A stretch of 64,000 nucleotides of DNA from Sipunculus nudus (GCA_026874595.1 CM049319.1:12923601-12987600); one strand, 5' to 3'. Counted from the first letter of the stretch, positions 1 through 11,082 are shown. Translations and numbers: made by a program. Notes: a model not told the origin generated them from the sequence alone.

Positions 1-469
1 TTTTGGCGGGATTTCGCCGTTTTGCCGTCCAAGCGTCAGCAGATTGAATGGACGGCTTAAAGGTATATACGCATACGTAATATATAGTTTGTGTATATCA
101 TCTGACGCTATATATAAGTTACTTTTGACTGAATAAAAAAGTTCCTAGATACCGATCCCTGCAGATGCACTTACGTTGTTATGATTCTCTGGTTGAGGTA
201 ACACAGTCCACGTCTTTTGCGATCTTGCTCCCAAACAATAGAAAGAAATATGACTTTAGAAACACTGAAGACAGATGGAAGCTTGACATATCTTAATTTG
301 GGAAGTTGCGCGGTACGGCCACCAGGTGGCGTGCGTGTTAAGGTTTTTTTTTCACCACTGATTGAACAGGAGTAAGCAAAGTGTTTTAGAACAAAATACA
401 TTTTATTGGTAGATACCATGATATTTTAAGGAGAAAACACTATATTTCATTTAAATTTAACATAACTGA
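1..469. other. Non-coding flank downstream of the LINE 3' end
   Basis: No gene is visible here. The stretch is AT-rich and lies beyond the 3' end of the minus-strand LINE. It contains one half of a short inverted repeat (about 295-350) whose partner lies at about 61275-61330, with a CTCF-like core in both copies. Short open frames in it show no recognisable protein similarity. Confidence 0.5.
319..333 (+). promoter_or_regulatory. CTCF-like motif in a dispersed repeat
   Basis: The 15-mer CCACCAGGTGGCGTG matches the core of the bilaterian CTCF consensus (CCASYAGRKGGC) in all twelve core positions. It lies inside a 21-bp block shared in inverted orientation with 61288-61302. Binding is inferred only from the motif, and a nearly palindromic E-box-like reading (CACCTG/CAGGTG) is an alternative. 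Confidence 0.35.
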
Positions 470-487
470 TATATATATATATATATA
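470..487. repeat. (TA)n microsatellite at the LINE 3' end
   Basis: Nine TA dinucleotides abut the A-rich 3' end of the minus-strand LINE. It may be the element's tail, its integration target, or an unrelated microsatellite. Confidence 0.7.
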
Positions 488-602
488 CCTTGTTTTTTTT
501 GTACATTGATAGGTATAAATATGGTTATATATACACGTCATATAAATAAATCTACTCAGATACCTCATCAACAAGGACAATAATTTCAATCATTTGTGTT
601 TT

Positions 603-3600
603 TTATTCTCTACATGCAGTGTTAATCAGACATTTCAATGGAGCCCATTTAGTGTCGTGTTTTATCAGTTTTCCGTTCTTGACTGCAATATACCTTTCTG
701 TCTGAAAAATATCTAAAATAAAGCGCTTAACGTTCATCATGTCAGGTTTTCGTTTTCCACATCTACTGATATATAAATATCTCTTTACTAACAAAGTAAA
801 AAAATTTATCCACCCTTCTTCGTGACAACCAAAAATCATTTCCTCAACTGACAAATGAAATGATTGTTGGAGTGAACCTTGTTTTTTCAATTCATTTAAA
901 ATTTCCTCCCATAGAAGCTTAACAAAAATACACTTCCAAAACAAATGTATCATAGTTTCCTTTTCAGATTTACAAAATGTACACTCATCTGATTCGATTA
1001 CGTTTATCTTATAGAGGAAAGTATTCAGAGATAATCTGTGATGAAGGGTCCTAAATTGAAAATATCTGAGTTTAACTGATATTGTCGATTTAAATATATT
1101 TTTAAAACCGTTATATATGTTTTCATCATCGCGTATGTTTAATTCTGATTTCCATTTTGCTATGCTGCTATGTGGAGATTCAATTTTTCCTTTTATTAAT
1201 TCGATATAAATCTGATTTGTTACTCTTTTCTTTCTCTCCAGTCCGTCTGCCTTGTACGTATAAGTCTTGGTTGTAGTTGTACTTTTACTTTGTTTTATTA
1301 TAGTTTTCCATGTATAAGGGATAGAGTTAAGCAGACCTTGATAGCTTAAAAAATCAATCTTAACATTATAATGAGAACACATATCAGGATGGCTCATCCA
1401 AATCGAATCTGATCTTGTCTTACTCATTAAATCTGAGATATTTCTTATGCCTGAGTCGTACATATTCTTAAAAAATATTACTTGGCCGTTCCTTTTAATT
1501 TGAGAATTATACCACAGATACTGAGAAATTACGTCATCATATGTTTCAGGTTCACTATAGTTATAGATGCACCATGAGCGCAGAACATCATCCCAAAATT
1601 GAGAAGATCCACGCTCTAATTCTTTTCTATTTTCCACTGCTAAATTACAGTAAAACGATTGTTTGCCGAGCTTATATTTGTTTACAGCTAACATTTTCCA
1701 TGCATCGTTATCTGGTTTTGAAAGTAATCTATTCACCCAAGATATCTTAACTGCTGTATCATATGTATGCAAATGAACCATCCCGAGTCCTCCCTTATTT
1801 ACTGGTGCAATTATTACATTTCTTTTAATCAGTTCCCTTCCCTTGCCCCATATAAATTTATAGAGCATTTTTTCGACTTGAATTATAATTTCTGAGGGAG
1901 GAGTTGGTAGGACTGACATTAAGTAGGTGAACTGAGAAATAATAAAACTTTTTATGATCACAACTCTACCCATAGGAGTTAGATTTCTCTGTGACCATAA
2001 TGTTAAGGTTCTTTTGATTTTTTCCACAACTGGGAGAAAGTTAATATTTAAAATATTTTTCAAAGAAGGTGTAATAGAAACCCCAAGTAAGTTTATCGGT
2101 CCATCAGTCCATGAAAGTCCCAACTTTTCAACAAAATGTTTTTCTACATACTTTCCTCTTCTCATGGGCATAACAACAGTTTTGTCTTTATTAATTTTTA
2201 ATCCTGAAATTGTTTTGAATTCGTGGAAAATATCCATCACTTTATCGATACTTTTTACATCTTGGATGAAGAGGGCTGTGTCATCGGCATACTGAGTTAT
2301 TTTATAAGTTTTATTTTCAACCTGAATACCTTTAATATCTTGAGTTGATCTTATCGCCTCAGCTAAAATTTCTACACTTAATACAAAAAGATATGGAGAA
2401 AGTGGACAGCCCTGTCGTACCCCCCTTGTAACTGGAAAAAAATCTGAATTGAAGCCATTATTTAATATACAACTGTTTATATTGTTATAAAGAGTTTTTA
2501 CCATTGTTATAATGCTAGAATTAAATTTCATTGTCTCTAAAGACTTGTAAATAAAATCCCATTCTAAAAAATCAAAAGCTTTTTCATAATCGATTGCCAT
2601 TAAAAATGCCTTTTTATCATTATTACAAATGTGGTCAATTAGTGTTAAAGTTTTATTAATATTTTCTCCAATGAATCTTTCATTTATAAATCCTGTTTGG
2701 TCTTCATGAATTAATTCTGAAATTACTTGTTTTATCCTATTCGCTATAGTTTTTGCAATTATTTTATAATCCGTGTTGAGCAAAGTTAATGGTCTCCAAT
2801 TTTTTAAATATTGATGATCTTTTCCTTTTTTCGGAAGCAACGTGATAATGCCTTGTCTTTGTGTAAATGATAAATTTCCGATTTGAAAACTATACCTGAT
2901 ACTATCTAAAAGATATTTCCGTAAATCCTGCCAGAAAAACTTGTAAAATTCTGCCGGAAGTCCATCACTTCCGGGTGTCCTTCCATTTTTTAGCGATTTT
3001 AAGCTATCAAGTAATTCTTGTTCTGTGAGATAGTTTGGCCAAGATTGTTCAGGTATACTTCTAACTTGTATATTGTGTTTATTTATGAATTCCCTAAGTT
3101 TGTCTATATCATGCGACGGGTCTGATTTGTAAAGTTTTTCAAAGAATGATTTCTCCGATTTTAATATTTCTGATTTATCTTTGACGATGACACCATTTAC
3201 GTTGAGTTTATTAATAACTTTCTTATTATAATTACGTTTTTCCAAGTTCAAAAAATATTTTGTGGATTTTTCGCCCTCCTCTAACCATCTGGCTTTGCTC
3301 CTTACCATGGCACCCTTTGTTTTATCTTCAATGAGTTTGTTCAACTTATCCTCGCTTTCTTTAATTTTTTTATCATTATCTTCTTGATTTATTAAGTTTT
3401 TTCTTAAAAATTCTAAGTCTTTCTCTATATTTGTTATCTCATCCCTTATAGTTTTTTGTCGTATTTTACTGTGGCATATACAAGTTCTTCTTATGGTCAT
3501 TTTAATTGTTTCCCACAGTAATGACGGGTCTGTTCCTTTATTTTCAGTTACTGTGTCAGATATACACGTCTTTATTTTACTCACAAGCTCCGTATCGTTA

Positions 3601-3638
3601 AGTAATGATGTGTTAAGTTTCCAAAAATCCTGGACCAC
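603..3638 (-). pseudogene. LINE ORF2, reverse transcriptase and C-terminal part
   Basis: This is the second part of ORF2, about 1010 codons, running to the natural stop at 603. Its product would copy the element's RNA into DNA at the nicked chromosomal target. In this reading frame the catalytic motif A aspartate is at residue 350 (AIDYEKAFD), the GVRQGCPLSP motif at 406-415, and the active-site YADD at 450-453 (plus-strand 2280-2291). A C-X2-C-X8-H-X4-C knuckle sits at residues 886-903. The N-terminal 200 residues are the charged linker between endonuclease and polymerase. The frame is entered from the endonuclease frame by a one-base shift in an A5 run (3623-3627), so ORF2 cannot be made as one protein without frameshifting. 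All key polymerase residues remain, which suggests a young insertion. Confidence 0.9.
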
Positions 3639-4368
3639 GTTTATTCTGTTGGGTTTTAATACTTATATCTATCGCTGAATGATCACTTTTATACCCCGTT
3701 ATTATATTTGACGTTTTAACTGATTCTAATAATCCTCTTGAAAGTAAGAAAAAATCTATTCTACTGGCTGTAAAAAACGGATTAGAACGTGACCATGTGT
3801 ATTGTTTTCTTTTAGGATTAAGGTACCGCCAAATATCTATAAAATCTAATTCATCAACCCATTCATTTATTAGTGTAGAAACTCGGTTTGGCCGAGTGTC
3901 AGATATATTTGTTTTATCAAGGCTAGGTTTAAGAACTATATTCCAGTCTCCGCCTAGTAAATTATTCTCGTTACTTTTGCTCTCAATTTGATTAAAGATT
4001 TTAGAAAAAAACAGTTCATTTGGTGTATTCGGACCATATATATTGCTTAGGTTTAATCTCACATCATCTATAGTTATATCAAGTACAATAATTCTCCCTT
4101 CCTCATCTTTAAATATATCATGTATTTCATGTGATAAATTGTTCTTTATTAGTATCGCTACTCCCCTAGAATTGTGACTTCCATGATTGAATATTACTTT
4201 ATGTCCCCATTCGGATCTCCATTGTACTGCAGTTTCTGCTGAACTGTGAGTTTCTTGCAACAAAATTATATCGTGTTTTTTATTCTGGAACCAGTAGAAC
4301 AGTTGCCTTCGTTTAGCAGTATTTCTAAGACCTCTAACATTAAGTGACATTATGTTTACAACACACAT
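3613..4368 (-). pseudogene. LINE ORF2, APE-type endonuclease part
   Basis: This is the N-terminal 240 or so residues of ORF2, an exonuclease-endonuclease-phosphatase fold that nicks the target DNA to prime reverse transcription. Visible conserved residues are N10 (SLNVRGL), E39 (LLQETHS), Y111 (NIYGP), D141 and N143 (GGDWN), D205 (SRIDFF) and the D229-H230 pair (SDHS). The catalytic set is complete. The start at 4368 is the first ATG of the frame, and a second in-frame Met at residue 7 is closer to where homologues begin. The frame ends 12 codons after the point where it should pass into the polymerase part, because of the A5-run length change at 3623-3627. Confidence 0.9.
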
Positions 4369-5051
4369 AAAATTATGTGATCGAGAATGGTTTCATTTAT
4401 ATTTCTCAAAGTTATTAAAATGATTTTACCGATAACATACATTTCTGCCACCCTGCACCACCGTGATATTTCATATAACAATATACTAGAATAATTTGGA
4501 CGTGTTGGTGATGTAGAGGTGTCTGACATTAAGTTCAACCCATCGGTGACACGGGTATTTGGTTGCTGTCCTTGTGTAACGCGCAGACACTCTAGTGTTG
4601 AAATAAACAAAAGTTTAACTGTTTGTTTTACAACAAATGAATACAGTAACATCAGCCATAATCGCAATATTAATGTATACTTATCTTTCCCAGAATACGC
4701 TAAACTTGAATGGAAACAATACATACTTACAAATGTAACAGAAGTACCAGCACACAATACACACGCCAACAAGCTGGCGCTAAAAAAGAGTAGCAATGTT
4801 CGGTACAGACCAACAAACAAAACAATGTGGGGCCAACACGGGCCCCGCTGGTCCATTTTACCAGTCGGGTCGTTTTTGGAGCCGCGCTCCAGAGGACCAG
4901 TCCTATTGTGTCACACACATTTTAAAGGAATTAGTTCATGTCGTCATCATGGAGTAGGATCTCTGTATGAAAGGGGCTCTAGGCTTGTTGCGTCACGTAT
5001 TTGTAGTTGTATGCATGCAAAAGGCCACATAACTTGAAAGATTATAAAATC
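4369..5051. other. Inter-ORF spacer of the LINE
   Basis: A spacer of about 680 bp separates ORF1 from ORF2. It is less AT-rich than the flanks around 4820-4920 and contains open frames on both strands (plus 4519-5037, minus 4356-4856). Neither resembles a known protein. The spacer is long for an L1-type element and could hold an inserted segment or an internal promoter. Confidence 0.5.
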
Positions 5052-5702
5052 CTACTCCGAACAATAACCTGGGTTGAAGGGTTTTCCTTCGACGTAGAGC
5101 TGGCCATGCCAAAAGCGGACTCGTTTACCCTCATTGTAAGCTGCTTGCATGTGTGGTTTTAGTTGTTGCTTTAGTTTGTAATCCCTCTGTGTCAGGTCCT
5201 CCACTAACCGAATGTTCGTGTTCGTGCACTTCTTCTTTGCAGTAAAATACATGTCATCCCTGGTTTTTCAACTGAACATTCTGAATATAATATGCCTCGG
5301 ACGTTGTCCTTTCTTTCCCACCCGGTGAGCGACCTCTATCTTATCCATAACCTGTTGCATCGACAGGTCTTCAAGAATTTTATTTTCAATAATGAATTTG
5401 GACACCTTTTGTCTGCAGTCTTCTGTTGAATCTGTCTCCTCAATGCCAATAACCCTGAGATTCCATTCTCTGAGATAACGTTCGTGTTTGTTCAACTCCA
5501 TGTCAAGTCTATTTTGCAGGTCTTTAATTGTTTTTTCTTGTGTTTGATTGGTTTGTTTCAAATTGTCTATCTGTTCGTTCAAATTGGCGATCTCAGTGTT
5601 TTGTACGGAGGTTTTGGATGTATTTTCTTCGACTGTTAAGTTTATGTTTTGCACTCCTTTCTCAAGCTCATCTATTCTATGTTTTAAATGTTTATCCTTC
5701 TT
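5052..5702 (-). pseudogene. LINE ORF1 (coiled coil plus RNA-binding region), broken
   Basis: The frame encodes an L1-type ORF1 product, the nucleic-acid chaperone that coats the element's RNA. A heptad-rich coiled coil comes first (motifs such as LNEQIDNLKQ and TIKDLQNRLDMELNK), then an RRM-like segment (REWNLRVIGIEE) with a downstream IEVAHRVGKKG block. The C-terminal domain follows (LVEDLTQRDYKLKQQL, then RVRFWHGQLYVEGKPF). A TGA at 5268-5270 interrupts the frame just after the RPRHIIFRMFS block, and the same frame resumes at once, so it is a nonsense change and not a frameshift. No ATG is visible upstream before the TAA at 5703-5705, so the N-terminus is truncated or frameshifted. Confidence 0.8.
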
Positions 5703-5745
5703 TTATGAACATCCCTTTGTTGGGAGACGAGCTAGTCCCACGAGA

Positions 5746-6990
5746 CTAAGGCCATACCAGATAGCTCCGTAACCGTATTGTTTGTACGGGTGAAGAAAAA
5801 TACGTTCCGCCGGTGTCCAGTGAGAAGTCCACTATATAAACTTATTCCGAATACACAACAGCTCTTTCAATACTTAAAAATGAATAAAATCGGCTCAGGT
5901 CTTGTCTCAGTGCATGATTACTTGTGATGCCACATTTTAGATATTATAACCCAGAAGCGAGACCGTCAACAGGACACTTAACAAGTGACCCATGGGCCAT
6001 GACGCTCAGCGGACTAGCATGCCTTTATAGCCTCAACAGGAATTTTGTCATCTGATAACCAAATTAACGTTAGATTAGATCTTGACCTTGGGCCTTCTGA
6101 CACCACAGTTAACAGGGTCTTCCTCAAGTGATGGGTCATACATATATGAAGACTAAATCCAATCAAGACTGGTCTATACAGGTTGTACAAGAGAACAATA
6201 TGATTTCTGTGGAACCGGTTTGACCAAATTTCTTCAAATTTTTCATGTTGACTGGGATATATGTGTAAACTAAAGTGGCTTTCTCCTGCAAAATAGGCAG
6301 ATGTCTATCCATAGGCACCAATCTCCAATAGTGAGGGAAAATATACTATACTTCTGCAGACTTGATCTTGAGGATCAAGGTCAAGTACAAGAATTTTGAG
6401 ACTCCTCCCCAGAAACTTCCTGTAACAAATTTTGTATCAAATTTAAGGAATAGGATAAGGAAAAGTTCAAAATTATAGGATTTCACAAGCCTATATTTCT
6501 GCAGATTTGACATTCAAGATAAATATCAAGGTCACCAGTTTTTAAGTCCAAATGCTCAAGCTATGGTAATGGTTGAAACAAGTTATGTATCATATTTGAA
6601 GAAGAAATATTCAAGGATTCAAACCCTGGGAATAGCCCGTCTTTCATGGTGCTAAAAAGTATGTTTTTTTTTGGGAAGTATAGCCCCAGGAATTTAAGTC
6701 ACTTTGACTTAGTTTCCAGTTTCTAGGGGGGGGGGGGGTGTTAGTTTGGGTCACCTAATACATAAGTACATATTTCCGTTCCTTTGTTATATAACCTGCA
6801 TTTAGAATAATGCCAGACGGTATATCACTGCACTTTGAGAAGCCAGAAAACCATGCAGTGAGACATTCTGAGACTTTGTCTAAGGCAATGTACGCTCAAT
6901 TGAAACAGAAATTACGTTTTTGCACTTTTCATTGATATAAGAATTGTTTTTGTCCTATCGAACTCTTTGCATTTTTTCATTACCACAGTA
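5746..6990. other. Repeat-rich non-coding stretch
   Basis: No gene is visible. The stretch holds a Helitron-like 3' terminus (5980-6012) followed by decayed repeat sequence with several 'gaccttg' and 'aggtcaag' motifs to about 6650. A G13 tract lies at 6726-6738. The LINE 5' end probably lies near its left edge. Confidence 0.4.
5980..6040 (-). mobile_element. Helitron-like 3' terminus (decayed copy)
   Basis: On the minus strand a CGCTGAGCGTC block is followed by a hairpin-like GGCCCATGGGTC and a CTTGTT end. The same order is seen at the 3' ends of the elements at 8017 and 44838 and at 15943. The body upstream on the minus strand is too decayed to delimit. Confidence 0.45.
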
Positions 6991-7175
6991 CAGTAGCGAA
7001 TGCGGGGAGGGGGGATTAAGGGAATCTGCACCGCGACTTTTTTTTAAGGGTTTCAAAGAAGTTTAGAGGCCGGAACCCTCCCGTTTTCCAGACCTGAGGA
7101 CCTTTTTATTTTTTTTTTTTATCATTCTTCCAGCCTGCGACCCAACCCATTTTCAAAATCCTAGATCCACCCTTG
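6991..7175 (-). mobile_element. TIR/poly-G MITE, decayed copy
   Basis: The left end (CAGTAGCGAATGCGG) and right end (CTAGATCCACCCTTG) are degenerate versions of the CAGGGGCGGATCCAG terminal inverted repeat seen at 8136 and 57314. The interior has the family's 'aaccctcccgttttccagacc' type segment and 'gcgacccaacccattt' segment. No clear target duplication is seen. Confidence 0.55.
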
Positions 7176-7220
7176 CATGTTTTGCATGAGCAAAGGAAAT
7201 GTTATTAGACCTTTGGGAAC

Positions 7221-7540
7221 GTGCATGTGCATCCAACTCCAAATTTTAAACATGCAACATCCGCTCTTGTTGATCTATTAACACCAGTTCTGGCAGAGTG
7301 CAAGATTCAGACCAACGAGAGCTGGTGTGCTGGTGTAATCAGACCATCGAGAGCGCCTGTCGCTTGTTTAACATTTGGAGCTGGACGCACATTGCGATAC
7401 CATGCTCTAATTGATCTGATTATAATTATTTGCTCTGTGTCCACTCTGGTGGTTGAACCAAGAAGTGTCTCATAAACTCCTTTGCTGAACCCAAAGAATC
7501 TTGCTATACAAAGCAGCGGTTACAAGAAAGGAGACCGGGG
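7221..7540 (+). mobile_element. SINE-like repeat copy
   Basis: This segment shares blocks in the same order with 20587-20812, 57180-57300 (minus) and 63060-63172. The blocks are a 'catgcatccaactccaaattttaaacatgcaac' type segment (not present in all copies), a 'ccactctggtggttgaacc' type segment, and the terminal CAAAGCAGCGGTTA with 'aaaggagacc'. Size and dispersal suit a SINE or short non-autonomous element. I did not find a convincing tRNA-like head. Confidence 0.55.
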
Positions 7541-7689
7541 CCGCGACCGAAGTGTAAAACCACTGGAGGGCAATCCATGAATAGGAAAGGAAGTAAACTT
7601 AAGACGAGGGATTTTACCATTAAAAGTCCACAACAGCACGAAGGCGAGAGTTGCCCATTTCTTAGAAATTGATGCAAAATTTGTCCCAC

Positions 7690-7734
7690 TAGGGGGGGGG
7701 GAGGGTTACCAGTTATCCCCCGGATCCGCCCCTG
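7690..7734. mobile_element. TIR/poly-G MITE, end fragment
   Basis: A G10 tract is followed by a terminal CGGATCCGCCCCTG, which matches the right TIR of the family. Only this end is recognisable. Confidence 0.4.
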
Positions 7735-8135
7735 CCTATTATCCGAAATACTGGACAATGTATTATTCTGTGTATCCGTTCGCTTCTGATGCCGGTAAAT
7801 ACCGGTAAATACCTGTTGCTGACGTCATAGATGACCAATCAATGGAGTCTGCCCTGTTTCTTCCAAGAAAATCTTATTTCATGGAAAGTATAGAGTGTGG
7901 ACTCGGAGTTAGAAAAGGGTTTCCTTATTCAAGGTGTTTCCGTGTTATGCTGTGGGAGAACAATGCCCCGACCTGACGAATGGGCTGGTGCAAGTGTGAC
8001 TTCATGGGCTGTATTAAAACAAGGGACCCAAGGGTCACAGCGCTCAGCTGAAGTTTGAAATTTTTGCAAATGCAAAATATGCAAAATATTCTATTGTAAT
8101 GTTTTTCATATATACAAGCATATAAGAAGCTATGA

Positions 8136-8335
8136 CAGGGGCGGATCCAGAATTTAGGAAAAGGGGGGGGGGTCCAACCCAGGAGGACTAACGAAAACCC
8201 TAAAAAAGGTCCCCAGGTCTGGAAAAGGGGGGTCAAGGCCGCAAAATTTTGTATGAAGCCCTTAAAAAACGTTGATTCTGATGAAAAAAAAGGGGGGGGG
8301 GTCGGATCCCCTGGACCCCCCTGGATCTGCTTCTG
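8136..8335 (+). mobile_element. TIR/poly-G MITE, best copy
   Basis: The left TIR is CAGGGGCGGATCCAG and the right TIR CTGGATCTGCTTCTG (12 of 15 matches when inverted). The interior holds two G10 tracts (8163-8172 and 8292-8301) and the block 'ccaacccaggaggacta'. The CAGGG ends are hAT-like. It interrupts the Helitron-like element, so it is younger than that insertion. No exact 8-bp target duplication is visible. Confidence 0.65.
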
Positions 8336-9229
8336 TAAGAGGAAAGGGGCCCTTCTACTTGTTTATAGTAAAGTTTTAAATATATGATTTCGAAACTGAA
8401 ACTCTGACAAGACTGTCATGAAGTAAAAAGTTTTAAGATACTGTGATGCATATGAAAAATTTACAGATTGACAGGTAAGTGGACAGAATGGACTAATACC
8501 TTTATTTCACTTTCAAGGGAATAATGCATTTAAGTTTATATTAAAGCCTATTTTTTAGCATATCCACTTTTTCCATTAACAGTTTTAATCAGATTTATTT
8601 TTTTTATTTAAAAATTTTATAAATTTGTAAAAAAAAAAAATCTGAAAATATAAGTTTAAATATCAGAATTCTAAGTTGCAATCATTATTTATCCAGAGTG
8701 TAGCTCATATCGGGTCATATTATGCATACACACAAATTTTATTATTTTTAAATCACAAATGTTTAAACTGAATTTAAAAGAAAATAATGCCACAACATGA
8801 AATCTTCAGGATTATTTCTTGAATCACTATTAAAAAAGTGTTGTACATTGGAGTTTTCAGTACATGCTTAATTTTATTCACCGAAATAAAAGATTAAGTA
8901 AATTTAATAAAATAAAAACATCTTTTCAAATAAAGTATGAGGGACAGACAACATCATTGTGCTAATAACTATCTCAGCTATAATTTTTTTTTTACTGGAA
9001 TTAATATTAATTCACACCTGGTGAAGTTTTAGCTCTTTTGAAGTAAAGAATTACTTATCTGATGAAGATCCACATATAGCAATACACCACTTTGTGGACA
9101 CAATTAGAGGTGCACTTCAATCATTGAAACACTGGTGGTACAATACAAAATCTAAAATGTAGCACAGCTTAGAATAAGAATGAATCAAATACGGAAAATT
9201 ATAACATTCATCTAGTTTATGCACCAGCT

Positions 9230-9247
9230 GGGGGGGGGGGGGGGGGG
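9230..9247 (+). repeat. G18 homopolymer tract
   Basis: An uninterrupted run of 18 G lies inside the Helitron-like element. The sister element carries a longer run (45840-45876) at the corresponding place. Confidence 0.9.
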
Positions 9248-10082
9248 TGCAGGGCAGAGGGGAAGTCTCTGCCAGAAGTGGCCAAGCTGAGCCAAGGCAA
9301 GCTGCATGGAGAGGGTTACATAATACAAGTGAAGGCTGTACTACTAGGTGGGCCAGATGTAAACAACACTTGACATAGTGTATGAAAACTTGAATAAAAG
9401 TTTCTCTTTTCAATCCTTTGAAATTTCAGAATTTTAAAAGATTAAATTCTTATGTATATATGCTGTGAACATTAAATCAACAGTGCTTACAGGGGAAAAT
9501 CGTGCAATAACCAAAGTTGGACAAAATTTAAGGTATTGATTTTTTTATTTATGGTAATAACTTAAAAAAATTGGCAAAATTCAGATCTTATTTTGGGTTA
9601 ACAATTGAATCTTGATTGAATAAAGTTATATCCCTGAAAAAAAGTCTCCAGCTTCAGCAATTCTCATGTTAAGTGAGTAAATATATTTCCTGATTCTTAA
9701 AAATTACATTATATTTGGACCCATAACTTCAAAACAATACTCAACACTGACCTAATTTTTGGTATGTTCATAGAAAATGTATGGATGAATATGAATACTT
9801 AATATAATCAAAAACAGACCAGTGGTTTCAATATTAGGTAGCCTTGAAGTGAAACAATGGCTTTTTTATGGGAAACGGATGTTTTTCCTTAATATTTCAA
9901 AGGAACGAAGTCCTAGTGACTCAATTTTGGGTATGGTAGGAGATTTTGGGCACATCTAACAGTATGCAAAATTTTGGATTCATAGGTCGAACGGTTTCAA
10001 AACGTGCCCTGTTAACGGACGGACAACGGACAAAGGACCACGACTATAGCTCAGATGACTTATAGTCAGCTGAGCTAAAAAA

Positions 10083-11082
10083 CTAAATCAATACTGATTT
10101 TTTTTCTATTATTGTGATCTAGAATGTTATGTCACGGGGGTTTTCCTGTGGCTAACAGAATTTATGACAGCTCCTTAATAAAAAAATTTTTTTGTTAAAC
10201 AGAAAAAATATTTTTTGTCTGCCCGGAAATGGCCTGGACTCGTGCAATATCAATAGTAATGTTTGTGATTTAGGCAAATGTGTTATATGAAAATATAATG
10301 AAGGACTTCCGAATTCGTCGAAAATACATTCATGTATGTATATATATGGCGTACATCTTTCCTGCAATGGGTAGCATGATCAAATGTTTAAGCTAGCTCT
10401 TTCCTTAAAATAAAATGATACTTGAGACACATATATTGTCTTATCTCATTTTAACATTGGACCTCGTGCTCTGTAATTATGGCTTGATACTTCTTTACAT
10501 GGCGGGGCAAGTACTTGAGGGTCGAACGATTCTTTTATTATTACCACCGAAATTATCCCATATCAAACCCCATGTACTTGTTAAGGACATACTCTTACCA
10601 GAGTTTTTTTTCTGTTCGTTTTAAGGATACGCTATAACCCCGCTCTGTTGGTCTGTGTACATAAAGCTGCACTCCTAGAAAAATGAATGTCAGGAAGAAT
10701 GAACTACAGGTCAGGGAAGATCACAATTGATCGGGGGGGGGGGGGTCAATGTGTTTATAAATAACCACAGTAAAAGTCGAGAGTAACAGGCAACGTTTTT
10801 ACAGGGTTCCCACACTTCCACAAATTGTTTTGCCTTTGTCGTAATCTCAAACATAAATTCACGACTTTGAAATTTGTGGTTAAATTTTAAATAAAAAAAA
10901 ATCATAACTTTTTCGGGCGCGGGAATGGGTACCCTGTTTTGATAGATTTTATGGGTGAACTTTTTTTTAATTCTCCATTTTTTTAATTCCATTATCCCCC
11001 CCCCCCCCCCGGACCCAACAAACTTAGGTACCACAAACAAACTTACAAAAATTGACATTTAATTTAATGAAAGCCGCACTGG
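10083..11082. other. No gene seen
   Basis: AT-rich sequence with a G13 tract (10733-10745), a C15 tract (10996-11010) and short open frames without recognisable similarity. Confidence 0.5.

Larger units (their letters stand above)
488..5745 (-). mobile_element. L1/Tx1-type non-LTR retrotransposon (LINE), nearly full length, inactivated
   Basis: The minus strand holds, in order, a coiled-coil ORF1, a spacer of about 680 bp, and ORF2 with an APE-type endonuclease, a reverse transcriptase and a C-terminal CCHC zinc knuckle. This is the layout of the L1/Tx1 group. The 3' end is an A-rich stretch (a run of eight T on the plus strand at about 492-499) followed by a TA microsatellite. ORF1 has one in-frame TGA at 5268-5270. 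ORF2 has a one-base length change in an A5 run at 3623-3627. Both lesions look recent because the rest of the frames is intact. The 5' boundary is approximate: ORF1-like residues can be read to about 5745 only with a further frameshift, and no target-site duplication was found. Confidence 0.85.
8017..10082 (-). mobile_element. Helitron-like element, about 2.07 kb, with a nested MITE
   Basis: Read on the minus strand, the 5' end is a T-rich start followed by TAGCTCAGCTGACTATAAGT. The 3' end is CAGCTGAGCGCTGTGACCC, a short hairpin (GACCC-TT-GGGTC) and CCTTGTTTT. The 5' and 3' ends share the inverted 10-mer GCTCAGCTGA/TCAGCTGAGC at unequal distances from the termini, as in the Helentron/Helitron2 group. 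A second copy lies at 44838-46755 with matching order, including about 650 bp at the 5' end, a poly-G tract and an internal block near 8690-8760. No coding capacity is seen, and a MITE (8136-8335) is inserted near the 3' end. Confidence 0.6.

Noticed and set aside
171-419. 82-codon minus-strand frame near the left edge
   Set aside because: It crosses the CTCF-like repeat and poly-T and shows no similarity.
4519-5037. 172-codon plus-strand open frame in the LINE spacer
   Set aside because: No recognisable domain, and it lies antisense inside a transposon. I mention the spacer as odd but do not call a gene.
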